Of a DNA stretch of 64,000 bases, positions 1 to 11,830 are shown one piece after another. The position numbers were made by a program, and so were the translations under genes. Each line of letters opens with the position of its first letter. Within the stretch, counting starts at the first letter, position 1. Source of the DNA: Lepidodermella squamata (lineage: Eukaryota; Gastrotricha); NCBI GenBank assembly GCA_047495785.1, contig JBLDXI010000004.1:930001-994000 (forward strand), given 5' to 3'. Below the pieces are notes generated by a model. The model ran no database searches. It was given only the letters and a program-made list of their open reading frames with translations, and was not told the DNA's origin.

Positions 1-49
1 TAGAGATTATTCTTTAGCTGTTCGAAGCCATTTTATTGAGTAGAAAAAC

Positions 50-229
50 CTGATATTCGGTGAGTGGATCACAGCCATCGGCAGCTGGTACGCAGCTGGT
101 GAATCGATTGCTGAACTGCGAGAAGCAACGAACCGAGTTCAACGGCTGTTCTACGAACCCAGTGCCCCAAGCCACGTCGATCGACGCCAGCATGAGGGCT
201 AGTAGCAGAGCGCAGTAATACGAAGCCAT
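50..229 (-). CDS. First exon of a cysteine-module/lectin-like secreted protein (cut by window edge)
   Basis: Exon 1 (60 residues) of a family member whose other nine exons lie beyond the left edge. The ATG at 229 opens a hydrophobic signal peptide (ALLLALMLASIDVAWG). The first three cysteines of module 1 follow, in the family pattern RC-x10-C-x6-C (RCFSQFSNRFTSC, then VPAADGC). The exon ends in EYQ at 50 before a GT donor, in phase 0 as in every paralog. An upstream in-frame TTG at 250 is not used in the paralogs, so I chose the ATG. It is identified by near-identity to exon 1 of the copies at 3799-3963 and 7733-7903. Whether the whole gene is intact cannot be judged here. Confidence 0.85.
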
Positions 230-275
230 GTGATCAGATGAACCTTGCAAAAATCCAAGGCAAAAATCCAGTTAT

Positions 276-326
276 AAATTTGTGAAAATTGTAACGAATG
301 GAATTAATATGACTGAGCGTTTCATC
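276..326 (-). promoter_or_regulatory. Conserved upstream block of the lectin family, copy 1
   Basis: Read on the minus strand, this stretch resembles the segments upstream of four paralogs. A CATTC-rich core (ATTCGTTACAATTTTCAC) lies about 50-75 bp before the ATG. I read it as core promoter or 5' UTR sequence; no TATA box is certain. Confidence 0.45.
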
Positions 327-329
327 GTC

Positions 330-1446
330 CGGGTTGGTTGTTTTGGTTGTGGCGCCACACGTTCTGGTCTTGCGGTCGAGCACGCGTTAAAACGTTATCA
401 AACACAATTTTAGGCCATGCTGGTTCATGTTATTGGCGATGCAACTGCGTAGTAGCTGGTCGCGTGTCAAAGAGTCCACTGCCGAGTTCATGCCGGTGTT
501 TACGTCTGGTTTTATCAAATTTTTTTGAAATTTTAACAATTCAAATCACATATAGGTACTGGCCGTGATGTTTTTACAAATTTCAATTCAGCATAAAGCC
601 ATGATAAATTGGCTGTGCTCTATAAATTAAGTAAGCAGAATTCTGCTTACTTTATTTATAGGCTGGTTTAAGGCGGCTGGCATGCCGCCATTGAAATAAA
701 ACTAATAATTGCAAACAAATTATATCACTAATTGTGAAATCTTTTACTTTAAATCCATGTTCGTTTCGTAGTTATTTCTCAGTCCAAATATTTGTAAATT
801 TCAGGGCCGCTTGATAGTTCTGACTATTCGGGCGGTTATTCTACCAAAATACAGGTCCGATAATTCTCTATCGATTGAATATGGTGTTGCGTGGAAACGA
901 TGTATGGGGAAATGTTTCACGTGCACCTTATAGATTTGACGGGCGCACACTCATTTCCCCAAGTCCAGTAGCGCCGCCAGTGGCGCTTCGACTGCGAATC
1001 AATCTGCCGACTTTTCGCGCAGGAAACTGTTATTTTGTTATTCTGTTCAACTGTTCAACTTATTCCATAGACAGTAGCAAGTAAGTTATCAAAGTGGATT
1101 GCTACGTGGAAAATTGAGGTTTCTGACCTGCTACTTCTGAGCCGTTGATCGCATGACTATGGGCGATGTCTCAAAAACAACAGTCAAGATGAGTCTTCTA
1201 TCGAAAGGATGTAGGCTCATGAACAAATTCTATGAATTTGAGAGAATTCTGTAAATTCTTGTTGAAAATTAGTATGGAAATGCTGTAGTATTGATCAGTG
1301 AACTGGTCGCTCTCGGTTAAACCCTAGTCGAAATCGAATTTTATTGATAGCCCTAAATCCGTGATGTCAAATAGGTAACCTTTTCATTTCAACACACATT
1401 CACTCTTCTGCCTGTTACAACATTGGAATTGACCATTGTTCAAAGC
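330..1446. other. Intergenic stretch, no gene recognised
   Basis: AT-rich spacer between copy 1's promoter and the 3' end of the next family member. Small open frames at 338-568 and 875-1084 show no domain, splice structure or resemblance to neighbours. A perfect palindrome at 629-652 is listed separately. Confidence 0.5.
629..652. repeat. Perfect 24-bp palindrome
   Basis: Two 12-base arms with no spacer: AAGTAAGCAGAA followed by its exact reverse complement. It lies about 400 bp upstream of copy 1 and could be a factor-binding site or a miniature element remnant. Confidence 0.6.
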
Positions 1447-3963
1447 TCAAGGGCTTGGCATAAATCGCTCGCATAGTGCTTGTTCAATAGTCACGCCACA
1501 GCTAACTCCAGCATAGTAATAGACGCTCGGCCATGTGGGAGACACCATCCCAGCACAGTCACCATATTCAGGTGAGCCATGCCACTGATTAGTTTTATAC
1601 TCGTAATCGGAGCCATCATCCCACTTGAGCACGCCGTTTTGCGAGAGCGACCCATGTGATTGCGTCATACTTACCACCCGACAATGCCAACCTAGCCTGC
1701 GCAAATTCGTCGTCTGACCTCATTTGAGCTAACTGACCGCCGTTACTGATGCATGCCTGAATTGAGCCAGTTCTACTGCCGTATTCGTATTCGGTCACGT
1801 TGTACACATACAGCACAAAGTACACTTTGCGCATGCCCTTGCAGGTGGCTTCGTCCGGATAGGCGCCAGCAATAGGAATTCGAACTTCGGTGTTTGCATC
1901 GCAGCCAACTGTGTCCAGCAGGCATCGAACTGACGCGTCACTCTTGTAAACGCAACGGTAATAGGCCTATCCAGTTATAAAGATAGAATAAAACAAGATT
2001 AAAAACTAGCTTCACGTGCAATTTGAATGATGTTATATAGACTACCGTAAATTTTACCGTAAATTACAGTAATATACTGACAATTTGAAAGGAGTATTTT
2101 ATCGGAACCTAATTTACAGGGAGCTGAACCTAATTTGCCACTGAAATCAAGATTGGCCACAATAATTCGAGAAAAATCACCGGTAAAGTCACTGTAAAAT
2201 TCCTAGAAGTAAATACCGTAAATTCCCGAATGCCGAATAGTAGTGCCGCCTGGGCATGTATATTTAGGAATTTACGATATAACGTGAATATGGAAAATCG
2301 CAGAAAGCATGTTCCCCTTTGTGTCTCAAAACTGAGCGAAAGTAACTGATGATCAGTTTAAATGAACGGCAAAATAGCAGCGTTGAATACTACGAAATAC
2401 GGTACCCAGAAATGTTGAAAGAGATAAACTCACAGGAGGCGATATATCTTGGATGCATTTGTCGTGATTCGGCTGGAACGTGCCCGATTCCGAGAACAGC
2501 TTAACCTGTTATAGAAAAACTTTAAATTATGGAGAAAACCGGGCCTTTGAGCGGTACCTGAGCTTGATCTTGGGGACAAGCTGCGTAGCAAGACGTTCGG
2601 TTGGATAAATCCTTGCACGAAACGGCATTCTGTTCAAACAAGCGTAATAACTGTTAAGATGCAAAAAGCTATTTGAGATCTCACTCCTAGCAGACAAGAT
2701 GCGCGGTTGATGTAGACTTTGCTGGAATATTGCTGAGTTTCATTGTTAGCAAGGCAGCCAGAGCTTTGAGGTCGGCAGTTGGTGAACTTGCTTGTTGTCG
2801 AATCGAAACATCGGATATGCGGCTTCTCGCTGATCGTAACAGTGACTGTGATTAAAAAACAGTGTGATTTTTTATTTTTTCGCTGTGAAATTCTTCAGCG
2901 ATAATTAACAGGTGTCCCAATAATTGATTACATTGTGCACTGCATGAATGAAAATTCCCGGAACTTTCTTTCAATCATTGATAAATTTGTTCTGACGGAA
3001 ATACCTGAATTAACTAACTATTTAATTTGTCGAAAAATTAAGGTCCCTTATTCCATATTTAGATTGAGAATTTATCTCAGCCATTTCAAATAACCGATTT
3101 TAATATTTGACTCACCCGTGCTGTTTATGCACGACGTTAAATCTGAGTAAATCGTCGATTCAGTGATCTAGAAGAGGAATAATTGAGTAAAATTCAATTG
3201 AGTTTTTGAAACAAAATAGGAAAATTCAACAAAACTAACCCAGTTTTCGGGGCAAGTAAACGGATCGGGAACACACGTTTTGATGACGTTGTTCGAGGTG
3301 CAGCGCCGGAATTTCGACGATTTCTACGATGAATGAACAAAAACTAATCATGAGCACTGTCAACAGAGGTTTGGAAGTTCTTACATCGAAAACAGCTCGT
3401 TGCTTCTCACATTCGTTGAGGTTGTATTTTAAACTCAACGTCGCATTTTGATCGTTGAACCAGAACGTCTGAAATACAAAAGTCATATTAGATCAACGAT
3501 GTGAAAAAGCAGAAACATAAGATCAGAGACTTCACAAAATGAAATGAGGCGTACATTCATATCACCGAGGTTGTTACAGCCGACGTTTCCAGGTACGCAA
3601 AACGGGGTGAGGGCCTCATATTTGTAGCACATTCGGGCATTCTATAGACAAACGAGGGCATTATCAAAAATAATCTGAAGAGTAGAACGAACCCCAGTGT
3701 TGCAGACGCCAGTCGTTCGAAAAATGCCACCCCACTAGTTGGTGAAAAATTCAAAAATCATCAGGTTACTGCACGCGTGCAAGTAAATCCTTGCAAACCT
3801 GGTATTCGGTGAGTGGATTACAGCCATCGGCGGCTGGTACGCAGTTGGTGAATCGGTTGCTGAACTGCGAGAAGCAGCGGACCCAGTTCAATTCTTTACC
3901 TGAAGCCGGGTCACTTGACGCCAGCAATAGGCTTAGAAGGAGAGCACAGTGAACCGAAACCAT
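1447..3963 (-). pseudogene. Ten-exon cysteine-module/lectin-like gene with a frameshift in the lectin exon
   Basis: Family member with all ten exons recognisable: 3799-3963, 3693-3734, 3555-3641, 3385-3468, 3240-3323, 3116-3167, 2685-2845, 2558-2629, 2434-2505 and about 1447-1967. Each has GT and AG borders and the family's phases. The product has a signal peptide (ALLLSLLLASSDPASG), six four-cysteine modules and a C-terminal lectin-like domain (GGQLAQMRSDDEFAQ, then NGVLKWDDGSDYEY). Within 1633-1652 the frame breaks: the residues before (ITWVAL) and after (QNGVLKWDDGS) lie in different frames, as if one base were missing. The second frame runs to a stop at 1447, ending ALCERFMPSP. This is either a recent lesion or one sequence error; all other exons read through. 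Exon 1 and the upstream region are nearly the same as the inverted copy starting at 16074. Confidence 0.8.
2050..2290. repeat. Dispersed GGAACCTAATTT-type repeat, copy 1
   Basis: Lies in the last intron of the family gene above. It contains tandem GGAACCTAATTT motifs and a tract (GATTGGCCACAATAATTC) that recurs inverted at about 41430-41470. It is probably a miniature transposable element; ends are not defined here. Confidence 0.4.
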
Positions 3964-3998
3964 TTGATCGAATGAGCCTTGGAAAAAAAATCAGTTAA

Positions 3999-4057
3999 AA
4001 ATTCACGATATGAATTTTGTAAAAATTGTATGGAATGAATCGTGAATGACGGTGCGT
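3999..4057 (-). promoter_or_regulatory. Conserved upstream block of the lectin family, copy 2
   Basis: On the minus strand it reads CGCACCGTCATTCACG, then a CATTC repeat and TACAATTTTTACAAAA, ending about 35 bp before the ATG at 3963. It matches the block at 15971-16041 closely and those at 7951-8010 and 30887-30926 more loosely. Confidence 0.5.
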
Positions 4058-4059
4058 TG

Positions 4060-5360
4060 TTGTTGTTGTTTTTGATATTTTTTATGGCGACACTCCTTAT
4101 GGTGCGATATGGAACGTGTCACGTGTCCGTTTTTTTCGGCGGGTGTTGAATAGTTCAAGTCCGTGTTTCTCTCGATTGAGTGCAGTTTCGAAGCATTTTC
4201 CATTTTATTATGAGTTGAAGTTTGAAGAAAATAATTTACAAAGAAAATCTCCGCAATTGGGCACGAATTACAGGAGAAAAATAAAAAAAATATGGTTCCA
4301 ATCGATCCTACAGCATAGTCTGTACACGTCACTGGGAAAACTGACCAAAATCACTGCGAATCTCGATTGCTCCGACTTCTTGCAGGAATTGTCTTCGCAA
4401 TAAATCATAAATAAATCATCCGCGTTTTCACATTCAGCTCATAGAATAGAAAATGGGTTCGAAAAATGAATCTATCGTTGCGTAAACTGCTACAGGTGGT
4501 TGTAATACTACGATGCCGGTCCCTTTGCGAACGAGCCAGCTATAAACCATTAGCTAAAAACCCAACATATCAAGATAAACCTGTGCCAGCGGGTTTATCA
4601 TCCTCGTCAAAATGTAGAACATTTAGCTAGAAATTTAACACTTTTCTTTTATTTGTTCTTTAAATTTCAAATGTTTGAGCGGTTTACTGTGTAATCGTGC
4701 GATATACTTAGTTCGATAATTGCTGATCATTGAGGTGAACTGGGTTTGCTACTTCAACCAAAAATTAACCAGCTGCCGTTGGCTGGGATCCTCAAGAATC
4801 AAGAACACCGTGTAGATTTTTTTAAAGAATTTTCGATTTCATCATAGACATTCATTCTCTGATAGTTTATTCCGAATGGAGATGAACAGAAATCCATCAA
4901 TTTACTTGTTAAAAATCGCTCCTTTTCTCGTCCGTTGTCCGGGTCGGCTTGGAAAACAGTAGAATTGGGCTGAAAATAGCTTATAACGTCACCAGCCCAA
5001 ATGACCTCAATACCACACGCCCAAATCGGTTGCGCAGTTGTTTTCCTGGAACTGGACAGTGGACAACCCACTAGAAAATTCGCGTGCCGGTGCGGGTAGT
5101 GAAAAACACGAGTGGCGTCATGAAAAATGAGCGAGGGCGACGTGAGCTCGTAAAAATTAAATCGCCGTTCGTTTACTAAATAACTTCATTTTCGCCGTGT
5201 TTTTAAAACTTCCAATCGAACGATTTAATCTTTTCAAGGCCATGCTGTTGGCCTAGTTTCTGGCCGTAGTTTCTCTTGTCGCTAAGAACTGGTAAAGGTT
5301 TTTTGTTAATCAAAATCTGGTCTGTATTGTTTTTATGATCTCATTTAGGTCCGATTTGTC
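4060..5360. other. Intergenic stretch; partly duplicated upstream sequence
   Basis: Roughly 4060-4220 is similar, in inverted orientation, to the sequence before the copy at 16074. It shares an ACACGTGACACGTTCC-type tract and a run near 4200 that matches 15820-15840. No coding exon or RNA gene is recognised in the rest. Open frames at 4003-4332, 4116-4403 and 4799-5071 have no domain or splice support. Confidence 0.4.
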
Positions 5361-5362
5361 GC

Positions 5363-5571
5363 CGCATTTTATGTGAATTTGGAAACTGGATACCCATCCG
5401 GGCTTTATTCATTCCGTGAGGTTACGATTGAAAAAAACCTTTCATATTAGGACGAATTTTATTTATAACTTCAACTCACGTATCAAAATAGCTCATCAAT
5501 GCATTTCACCACACGTGCTCTCGCACTTCTGTTACATCTCATAAATAAGTTTGAAAAACTCGAAAATGTCA
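5363..5571 (-). other. 3' flank shared with the copy at 27371
   Basis: The sequence downstream of the stop at 5572 aligns almost throughout with about 27155-27370, downstream of another family member. Shared landmarks include TGCATTTCACC and CACGTGCTCT. The duplication therefore reached past the coding region. Confidence 0.6.
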
Positions 5572-7903
5572 TTAGAATGACTCGCATAAAGCGTATAGAA
5601 ATGCGGCACCACAATTAGCTATTACATAGCGAGAGCTGCCAGACATTGGCGTTATAAAGGCGCAGCCATCAGTAACTTGGCCTGTCCATTGATTAACGAC
5701 AAATGCGAAATTGGAGCCATCATCCCACTTGAATACGCCATTCGCTCGAGTCAAGGCGATCCAGGCCGGCGCATCAAGCTGAGGCGAATTTGATACTATC
5801 TGCGCTGCCGCCAGTTCCGTATCTGACCTGATCGTGGCCAAGCTACCACCCTGATTGGCGCATGCCGCTGCTGCGGTACCTTTAGAGGCCGGTTGAGTAA
5901 AATGCACCGAGAAGTAAGTCTTGACCACAGACGTACAGCTGGGTTTGTCCGGATAGGTGGCATTAGCTGGAATTCGAAGCTGGCTAGCCGCATCGCAGCC
6001 AGTTGTACTCGCTACACATCGAACTGTGCCGTCGCTGTTGTCAACACAACGGAAATAGGCCGACTGCAAACAAAAACAGCATGATAAAACAGCATGATAA
6101 AAATAAAACCGATGTCAAGATTCAAATTAACAATAGAGAATAGAGCAAACCCTCTTTTTCTTGAGACGCGATTTCGATATTCCAGTGCTTAAAACCCTCT
6201 TTGACCGGCAATAACACCGGTGTTACAGTTTGCAAAGAAAATTGCAGCTAGATGAATTCAAGGCCAAAATTAATGCCCTTTCACGGAAATGAGGCTCATC
6301 AGCAACAAAAACAAAACAGGAAACAAGACAAATTTGCCTGCTAAATGCTGAAGTTTCGAGGAGATATTATTGTTTCTTTTTTTCAAACAGTTGCTACGGG
6401 GCGGTTCAATTCTGGAAATTTGATCAAAATGATTCATTTACTAGATTCGTGATTTGATGGCAAAAAAGTCTGGATTGTTGAGAACATGGTCTTCAAAGTT
6501 GCAAAGAATTTGAAACTCAAAATGTAGCGGCACATACCATAGTTTTAAAGGTTTGAATGTGAACTCACCACTGGGGTTATGTCCGTGATACATTTTCCGT
6601 GGTTCAACTGGAAGTTGCCCAAGTCTGAGAACAGCTTAACCTGTTGAAGAAAAACAGTTGATACCGGAAAATCAGAGGTTTTGGCTGAGCGTTACCTGAG
6701 TTTGATCTTGGGGACAAATGGCGTAGCACGATGTTCGATTAGATGAATCCTTGCACGAAACAGCATTCTGTTGAAAAGAGATTAACTGCATCAATTGCTA
6801 AAGCAGAAAGGAAAACTTACTCCGAGCAGGCAAGCTGCACGGTTGATGTAGACCTTGGTCGAGTATTGTTGATTTTCGTTGCTAGCGAAGCAGCCCGAGC
6901 TTTGCGGTCGGCAGTCGTTGAACTTTTTGGTCGTAGAATCAAAGCACCGAATGTGTGGCTTTTCGCTGACTGGAACTGTGACTGAGATGACAACGGAAAA
7001 TTCAGTAGTACTCAATTTTTTCAGGGGGAAAATTATTCAAAATTTGGTTGTTAGTTATTGACAAAAATTGAGGCCAGTAAATCACGAACCTGACCCATTG
7101 GTACATGAAGCAAGAGTTGAATACAGAGTCGATCCAGTGGCCTAGAAAAAACAAGAATCAGCGTCAAACAGGAACACATCCAACGTTCCAAATCGCTAAC
7201 CCAGTTGTTTGGGCAGGAGTATGGGTCCGGAACACAGGTCGTAATGACGTTGCTCGAGGTGCAGCGCCTGAATTTTGAAGTCTGGAATAATAGAAACATA
7301 AAGCATAATAATTAATATGGCCAAGTTTCTTGAATTTCTCACCTCGAATGCAGCTTTCTGTTTCTCGCATTCGTTGAGGTTGAATTTCAAACTCAACGTC
7401 GGCCTCTGATCGTCGAACCAGAACGTCTGAGGCATAAATTATACCATTATACTCAATTCCAAATAATTGGTTGACGGGGCTTACATTCATATCACCAGGA
7501 TTGTTGCAACCAACGTTACCGGGTACACAAAACGGGGTAAGGGCGGCGTATTTGTAGCACATCCTGGCATTCTATAGAAAAAACAAGACAAAATTAAATA
7601 AAGATTCTGCAGAAAATTTAACAGACCCCGGTGTTGCAACTGCCAGTTGTTCGTAAGCTTGAGCCAATCTATCGATAGAGAAATATTTGTATTAATCAGC
7701 CGTTCGATAATCTTTTTTTTTGGAAAAAGAACCTGATAATCGGCGAGTGGATCACAGCCATCGGCGGCTGGGACACAGTTGGTGAATCGGTTGCTGAACT
7801 GCGAGAAGCACCGAACCCAGTTCAACGGCTGCGCGCCCAATGCCACGTCGCTTGACGCCAGAATTACGACGGCTAGTAACAGAGCACAGTGATTCAAAGC
7901 CAT
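5572..7903 (-). CDS. Intact cysteine-module/C-type-lectin-like secreted protein, 437 residues, ten exons
   Basis: Exons: 7733-7903, 7627-7668, 7485-7571, 7343-7426, 7201-7281, 7090-7141, 6821-6981, 6696-6767, 6569-6640 and 5572-6063. All junctions are GT-AG, phases agree, and the frame is open from ATG to stop. Residues 1-23 form a signal peptide (CALLLAVVILASSDVALG). Six modules follow, each C-x8-11-C-x6-C plus one later cysteine, usually coded by a three-cysteine exon and a one-cysteine exon; module 5 is shorter (SCYAIC). Exon 10 (residues 275-437) holds module 6 and a lectin-like domain: GGSLATIRSDTELAAAQ, AWIALTRANGVFKWDDGSNF, and the closing GC, NC and LCESF cysteines. The EPN/QPD and WND calcium-sugar motifs of classical C-type lectins are absent, so ligand and calcium dependence are open. 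It is probably secreted and disulphide-rich. Function unknown. Confidence 0.9.
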
Positions 7904-7950
7904 AGCTCATCGGATAAACGTTAGCAGAGAATGAGGAAATAAATCACTTT

Positions 7951-8010
7951 AGAAATTTGTGACAATTTTAAATGAATGAATTGGGAATGACGGCGCGTTT
8001 CATCGCGCGT
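7951..8010 (-). promoter_or_regulatory. Conserved upstream block of the lectin family, copy 3
   Basis: On the minus strand it carries GCCGTCATTCCCAATTCATT followed by a CATTTAAAATTGTCACAAAT-type tract. It sits about 50-105 bp before the ATG at 7903, aligned with the blocks of the paralogs. Confidence 0.5.
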
Positions 8011-8572
8011 GCTGTTTCTTTTTTGTGTGGCACCAATCGTTGTTGTGTTTCGATTAACCAGGCTCATCCTCAAGTTGTTATTGTAGTCACGCATTAAAAA
8101 GTGCTGAAATGCTATTCTGAGCTGTCCTGGTTCACTGTTTTGGCGACGACCTACTTCTTCGTAGCTGGTCGCGTGTCATTAGGTTCACTATCGAGCCACG
8201 TCGGCGTTCTACATACGGTGCTCAAGAAATAATATCTATTTTAATCTTAGAATGAACTTTAACCAGACAACATCCGTAAACAATTTTTAAATTTTGTAAA
8301 AAAATAGACGGCGAGCAGCTCGAGTTTTTTAACTAGTTTAAAAACAAGTCTTTCTTCAATACTTCCGCGTCCATGTTCAGTCATTTTAGGGACAAAGTAT
8401 ATAAACCCTCGAACCTGAAAAATTGAAGTTTATTATTATTATTCTTATTATTTTTTTTCGAAAAATATGATGGTACAAAATTCGAGGAAACAGAAGGGCA
8501 CGCAGGCTACTAACACTGAACCGTAGCGCAAAATTTCAGATGCGGTTAACACTTTTTTATTTTATTTTTGCA

Positions 8573-9064
8573 GCGCGTAGTCGAGTTTTATCAGTTACAA
8601 GCGAGGCGCTAGAGAGAGGCACTGGTTTAGGTTGGTTTAGTAAGTTCAGTACATAAAGCTAGTTTCAAGATAGAGGTCAGCCATGAGCACAGATGTTATG
8701 ATTAATCAGCATCGAGTGGTTGGAAAAGTACTAAACAAATCAGGTGAATTTCGATCGCTCATTATTCTTTTAAACGATTGGTCACAATCAGTAATAGCCG
8801 GCAGTTTTAAATTACCCCTGAAACTATGAACATATTTATTAGCTTTTGGAAATTTCATGATTTATGAAATAGGGAAAATCGTAAAAATAAAATAAAATTG
8901 ATGAATGAATAAAACATGACAACTGCCAGCGAAATTGAATCGAAATGTAATGATTGCTCGAACCAATCCGATAGATTTCCCCTAGCCGCGGAGCCGCAGC
9001 CTAAACCAGTGCCTCCATCCAGAGCCTCGCGTGTGACTGATAAAGCTCGACTACGCGCTTGTCT
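8573..9064. repeat. Inverted repeat with arms of about 70 bp
   Basis: Left arm about 8573-8640 (GCGTAGTCGAGTTTTATCAG, later AGGCACTGGTTTAGG). Right arm about 8990-9064 is its reverse complement with scattered mismatches. About 350 bp separate them. This is a foldback-type or miniature element. A pogo-like element begins 30 bp to its right. Confidence 0.6.
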
Positions 9065-9093
9065 TGATGATTCCTTGGAAATTATTCTGAATA

Positions 9094-10703
9094 CAGTGCT
9101 CCCTCGATAAAAGCACAGGGTCGGGAGCCAGACCCGGTCTTTAAACAAGGGAAAGCTATAACGAGGGCTGTAATTGAATGCAGGAGCTAAAAATAGACCG
9201 TTTCTACGTCTTAAGACAGTTGCCATGCCAACGCGCAGAAAGAGACGGACACGGATTATGTGGTATTACAAATTTCGCTCGCTGAAGGCTGTGAAACAAT
9301 AACACTATGAATCATAAGTTCGTCGCCAAGTTTTCATTCTTATTTGCCAGGGCGGCTTTGATTTGACTGGTTGGCCTTGTTTTTTTTTACTCCGATTTTA
9401 AGTCCTTCCTGGGTCACCGAACTCAGAATAAAAAAACCTGGAATCTCATTATTTCAATTTACTTCAAAAATGCCCAGCTCGTCCGATTTCGCAAACAAAT
9501 TTCATTTGAAATCAATCACCTTGGTCAAGATTGACCAGTATACTTCTGAATAAATCACCAGCAAATTCAGCCAAACATTCCTAAGAGAAAGCAGTGTTCA
9601 ATTCAAAACTAATGCTTCGCCTAAAATTCGTAGAATTATTTGAAAAATAATATGAAATTTGAAACAATTGGGATGAAAAATTTATTTTCGATAATTTTTT
9701 CGCGGTTAACCTGACTTTTCCTTTTTTTAAATTCATCGAATTAATGGCATTGAGCAATCACGGGCCGATTTCAAGGCATAAGACGTGTGGTTCCGTCAAG
9801 AGGAAAGAGGGACCAAGAGGGTGTTTAGATTGAATGGAATAAATTTGTATCTTATTCTAAGGCGTGTTCTCTCGTTTTCATTCGTTTTCATTCGACTGGC
9901 CTATTAAGATCAGAGCAAGGTAAAAAATCGGGCAGAAGCTCCCGCCGCCCCTCCTCGGGATGTTGCGATTTTCAAAGTCAAAATCGAATGATTAAAATTT
10001 GTGAAAAAATCCGTAAAATTGCCATGGCGTTGAGCAATGAAATCGTATAGTAGTGGCAGCCAGTTTCATGTTAGATCAGGCCTATTGACTATCGAAAATC
10101 GGCTAATAATTCCAATAACACAGGACAACTGGAACGAATGAAATCGGTCAAATTTTATGAGAATAAATCCATGAATTGAAATTAACATAAATCTTAAAAC
10201 AAGGACGTGATTCTTTATGATTACGCAACACAGCCGGGAAGAAAATTGGGAAAAACTGAAGTTTCAGTTTCCTTAAATAAACACGTTTATATCCTAATTT
10301 GCTGATTTTGTCTGATAAACTGGCGTAATTGTTTGATGGAAAAGTTTAACAAAAAAAACAAGACAACTCGCAGCGCGACTTGAGTGGCAGCTAATCCACA
10401 CACTCTGTTGCATAATCACAGCCATTTCAAAGCCACAAGAACAGCTTAATGCACTGCTGATGTTTCAACTCGTTTGAACTAAACTTGAAATAACTGGATC
10501 TCGCGACAACGCGACAACGCGCCGCTAGGTTTCTAGGAACGCTTTAGTATTTTAATTTTTCACGCTTAATTTTTTAAATCTATCAAATAATTATTATTTG
10601 TTTAATTAAAAATTTACAACTAATTTATTTAGCAGGGTCCAAAATTACGGTCTACAAACGAGGGAGTTCTTTTAAGGAGGGTGCCACTAACGAGGGAGCA
10701 CTG
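9094..10703. mobile_element. Pogo/Tigger-like non-autonomous DNA transposon, 1.6 kb
   Basis: Begins CAGTGCTCCCTCGATAAAAG and ends in the inverted form (CTAACGAGGGAGCACTG), flanked on both sides by TA, the target duplication of the Tc1/mariner/pogo superfamily. CAGTG-CTCCCTCG termini are typical of pogo/Tigger elements. Extra internal copies of the terminal motif occur at about 9165-9175 and 10655-10670. No transposase frame was found. The tract at about 9880-10080 recurs inverted at 59920-60085, so it holds a second repeat or shares one. Confidence 0.8.
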
Positions 10704-10778
10704 TATTCATGACGAAAAACGTGAAGACGTCTTTTTATCAGCCGGCGTGTTCTTTGAGTTCGGCGTCCTATCTACGTC

Positions 10779-10793
10779 ACACACACACACACA
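10779..10793. repeat. Short (CA)n microsatellite
   Basis: About seven CA units in a row just beyond the pogo-like element. Confidence 0.8.
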
Positions 10794-10987
10794 GAAAATT
10801 ACCCGCCCAAGACGGCACATTTATTGAGCTGACAGTTTTATTTCAAAAATGAAAACTATTTTGAGCGGAAACAATAACGCGTAGAATTTTAAAATGCTCT
10901 TTATTATTTACTTACGATGCAACGTTTCGATGAAGCATCTTAGCGTCACCATCATGCATCTAGGAACTAACAACTATATCGACAGTT

Positions 10988-11268
10988 GGGCTCCATCTTC
11001 CGTACAACCGGCGTCTGCAATGCCGGGGTCTATTCCGTCTTTTTCATCAATCGTATGCCGGGATGTGTTACAAACGCGCGGCTCTTAACTCGTTTTGCGT
11101 ACCCGGAAACGTTGGTTGCAACAATCCTGGTGACATGCAAGTGGCATGCAAGCCTCGTTTCGTTAACCAATAAATTGCAATCCCGCATCGAACTAAAAGT
11201 GAACCGATTCACTAAATGCATCCCAGCTGCCGATGGCTGTAATACGCTCACCGATTACCAGGTTTACC
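10988..11268 (+). pseudogene. Scrambled lectin-family exon relics
   Basis: Three pieces of the family's N-terminal exons. A micro-exon 2 copy (IFRTTGVCNAG) lies at about 10990-11028. An exon 3 copy near 11055-11143 keeps AGMCYKRAALNSFCVPGN and the GC that closes it. Part of exon 1 (VNRFTKCIPAADGCNTL) lies at about 11200-11268. The exon 1 piece follows exons 2 and 3 instead of preceding them, and the signal peptide is missing, so no normal protein could be made. Whether this came from rearrangement or partial duplication cannot be told. Confidence 0.65.
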
Positions 11269-11830
11269 ACGATGTAAGTTGGCGACGATTAGGCCAGACA
11301 CTATATCGACTATCATGTATTTTATTCACATGTATTTTATTCAAAATTCAAAATCATGTATTTTTATTCACATGTATTTTATTCAAAATTTCAAAGTTTG
11401 ACAAATTTGAAAAAAATCGCGGTTAAACAGCAATCAGCGGCAACTGGAATGTCGGCTTACGGCGGCAAAACAGCAGCACAGGTAGATATCGCAGCTAGTT
11501 GTTGGGGAGCGCGCTTCGGATCGGTGTAGGCCAACTATACCGCTAACTAGACGCATCGACTGTGATAAAAATAGGCTGACTTGCCAAATTCGAAATAAAA
11601 CTTAAACTATTAACTAAAGATGTGTGATTCTATACGCTCTCCCTGCGCGGTTTATATGTCCGAACATATGCATTGTGAATGAGCATTTATTATTGAGTAA
11701 CAATGGCAAACTCATCACTGTTACGCAATGTTGTGTTGCGCAACATCTGCCACGCCCTGGGTGCGCATCATGTCTTTGATAATTATTTTATCGACCATGA
11801 ATGAAAAAAAAGATATCGAAACAGCCATAG

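Noticed and set aside
8855-9226. 123-codon minus-strand frame
   Set aside because: It crosses the inverted repeat and the pogo-like terminus, so it is a chance frame through repeats.
11420-11570. Possible minus-strand remnant of a module 6 exon (SAYF-like start)
   Set aside because: Only a few codons resemble the family and stops follow at once; too weak to annotate.
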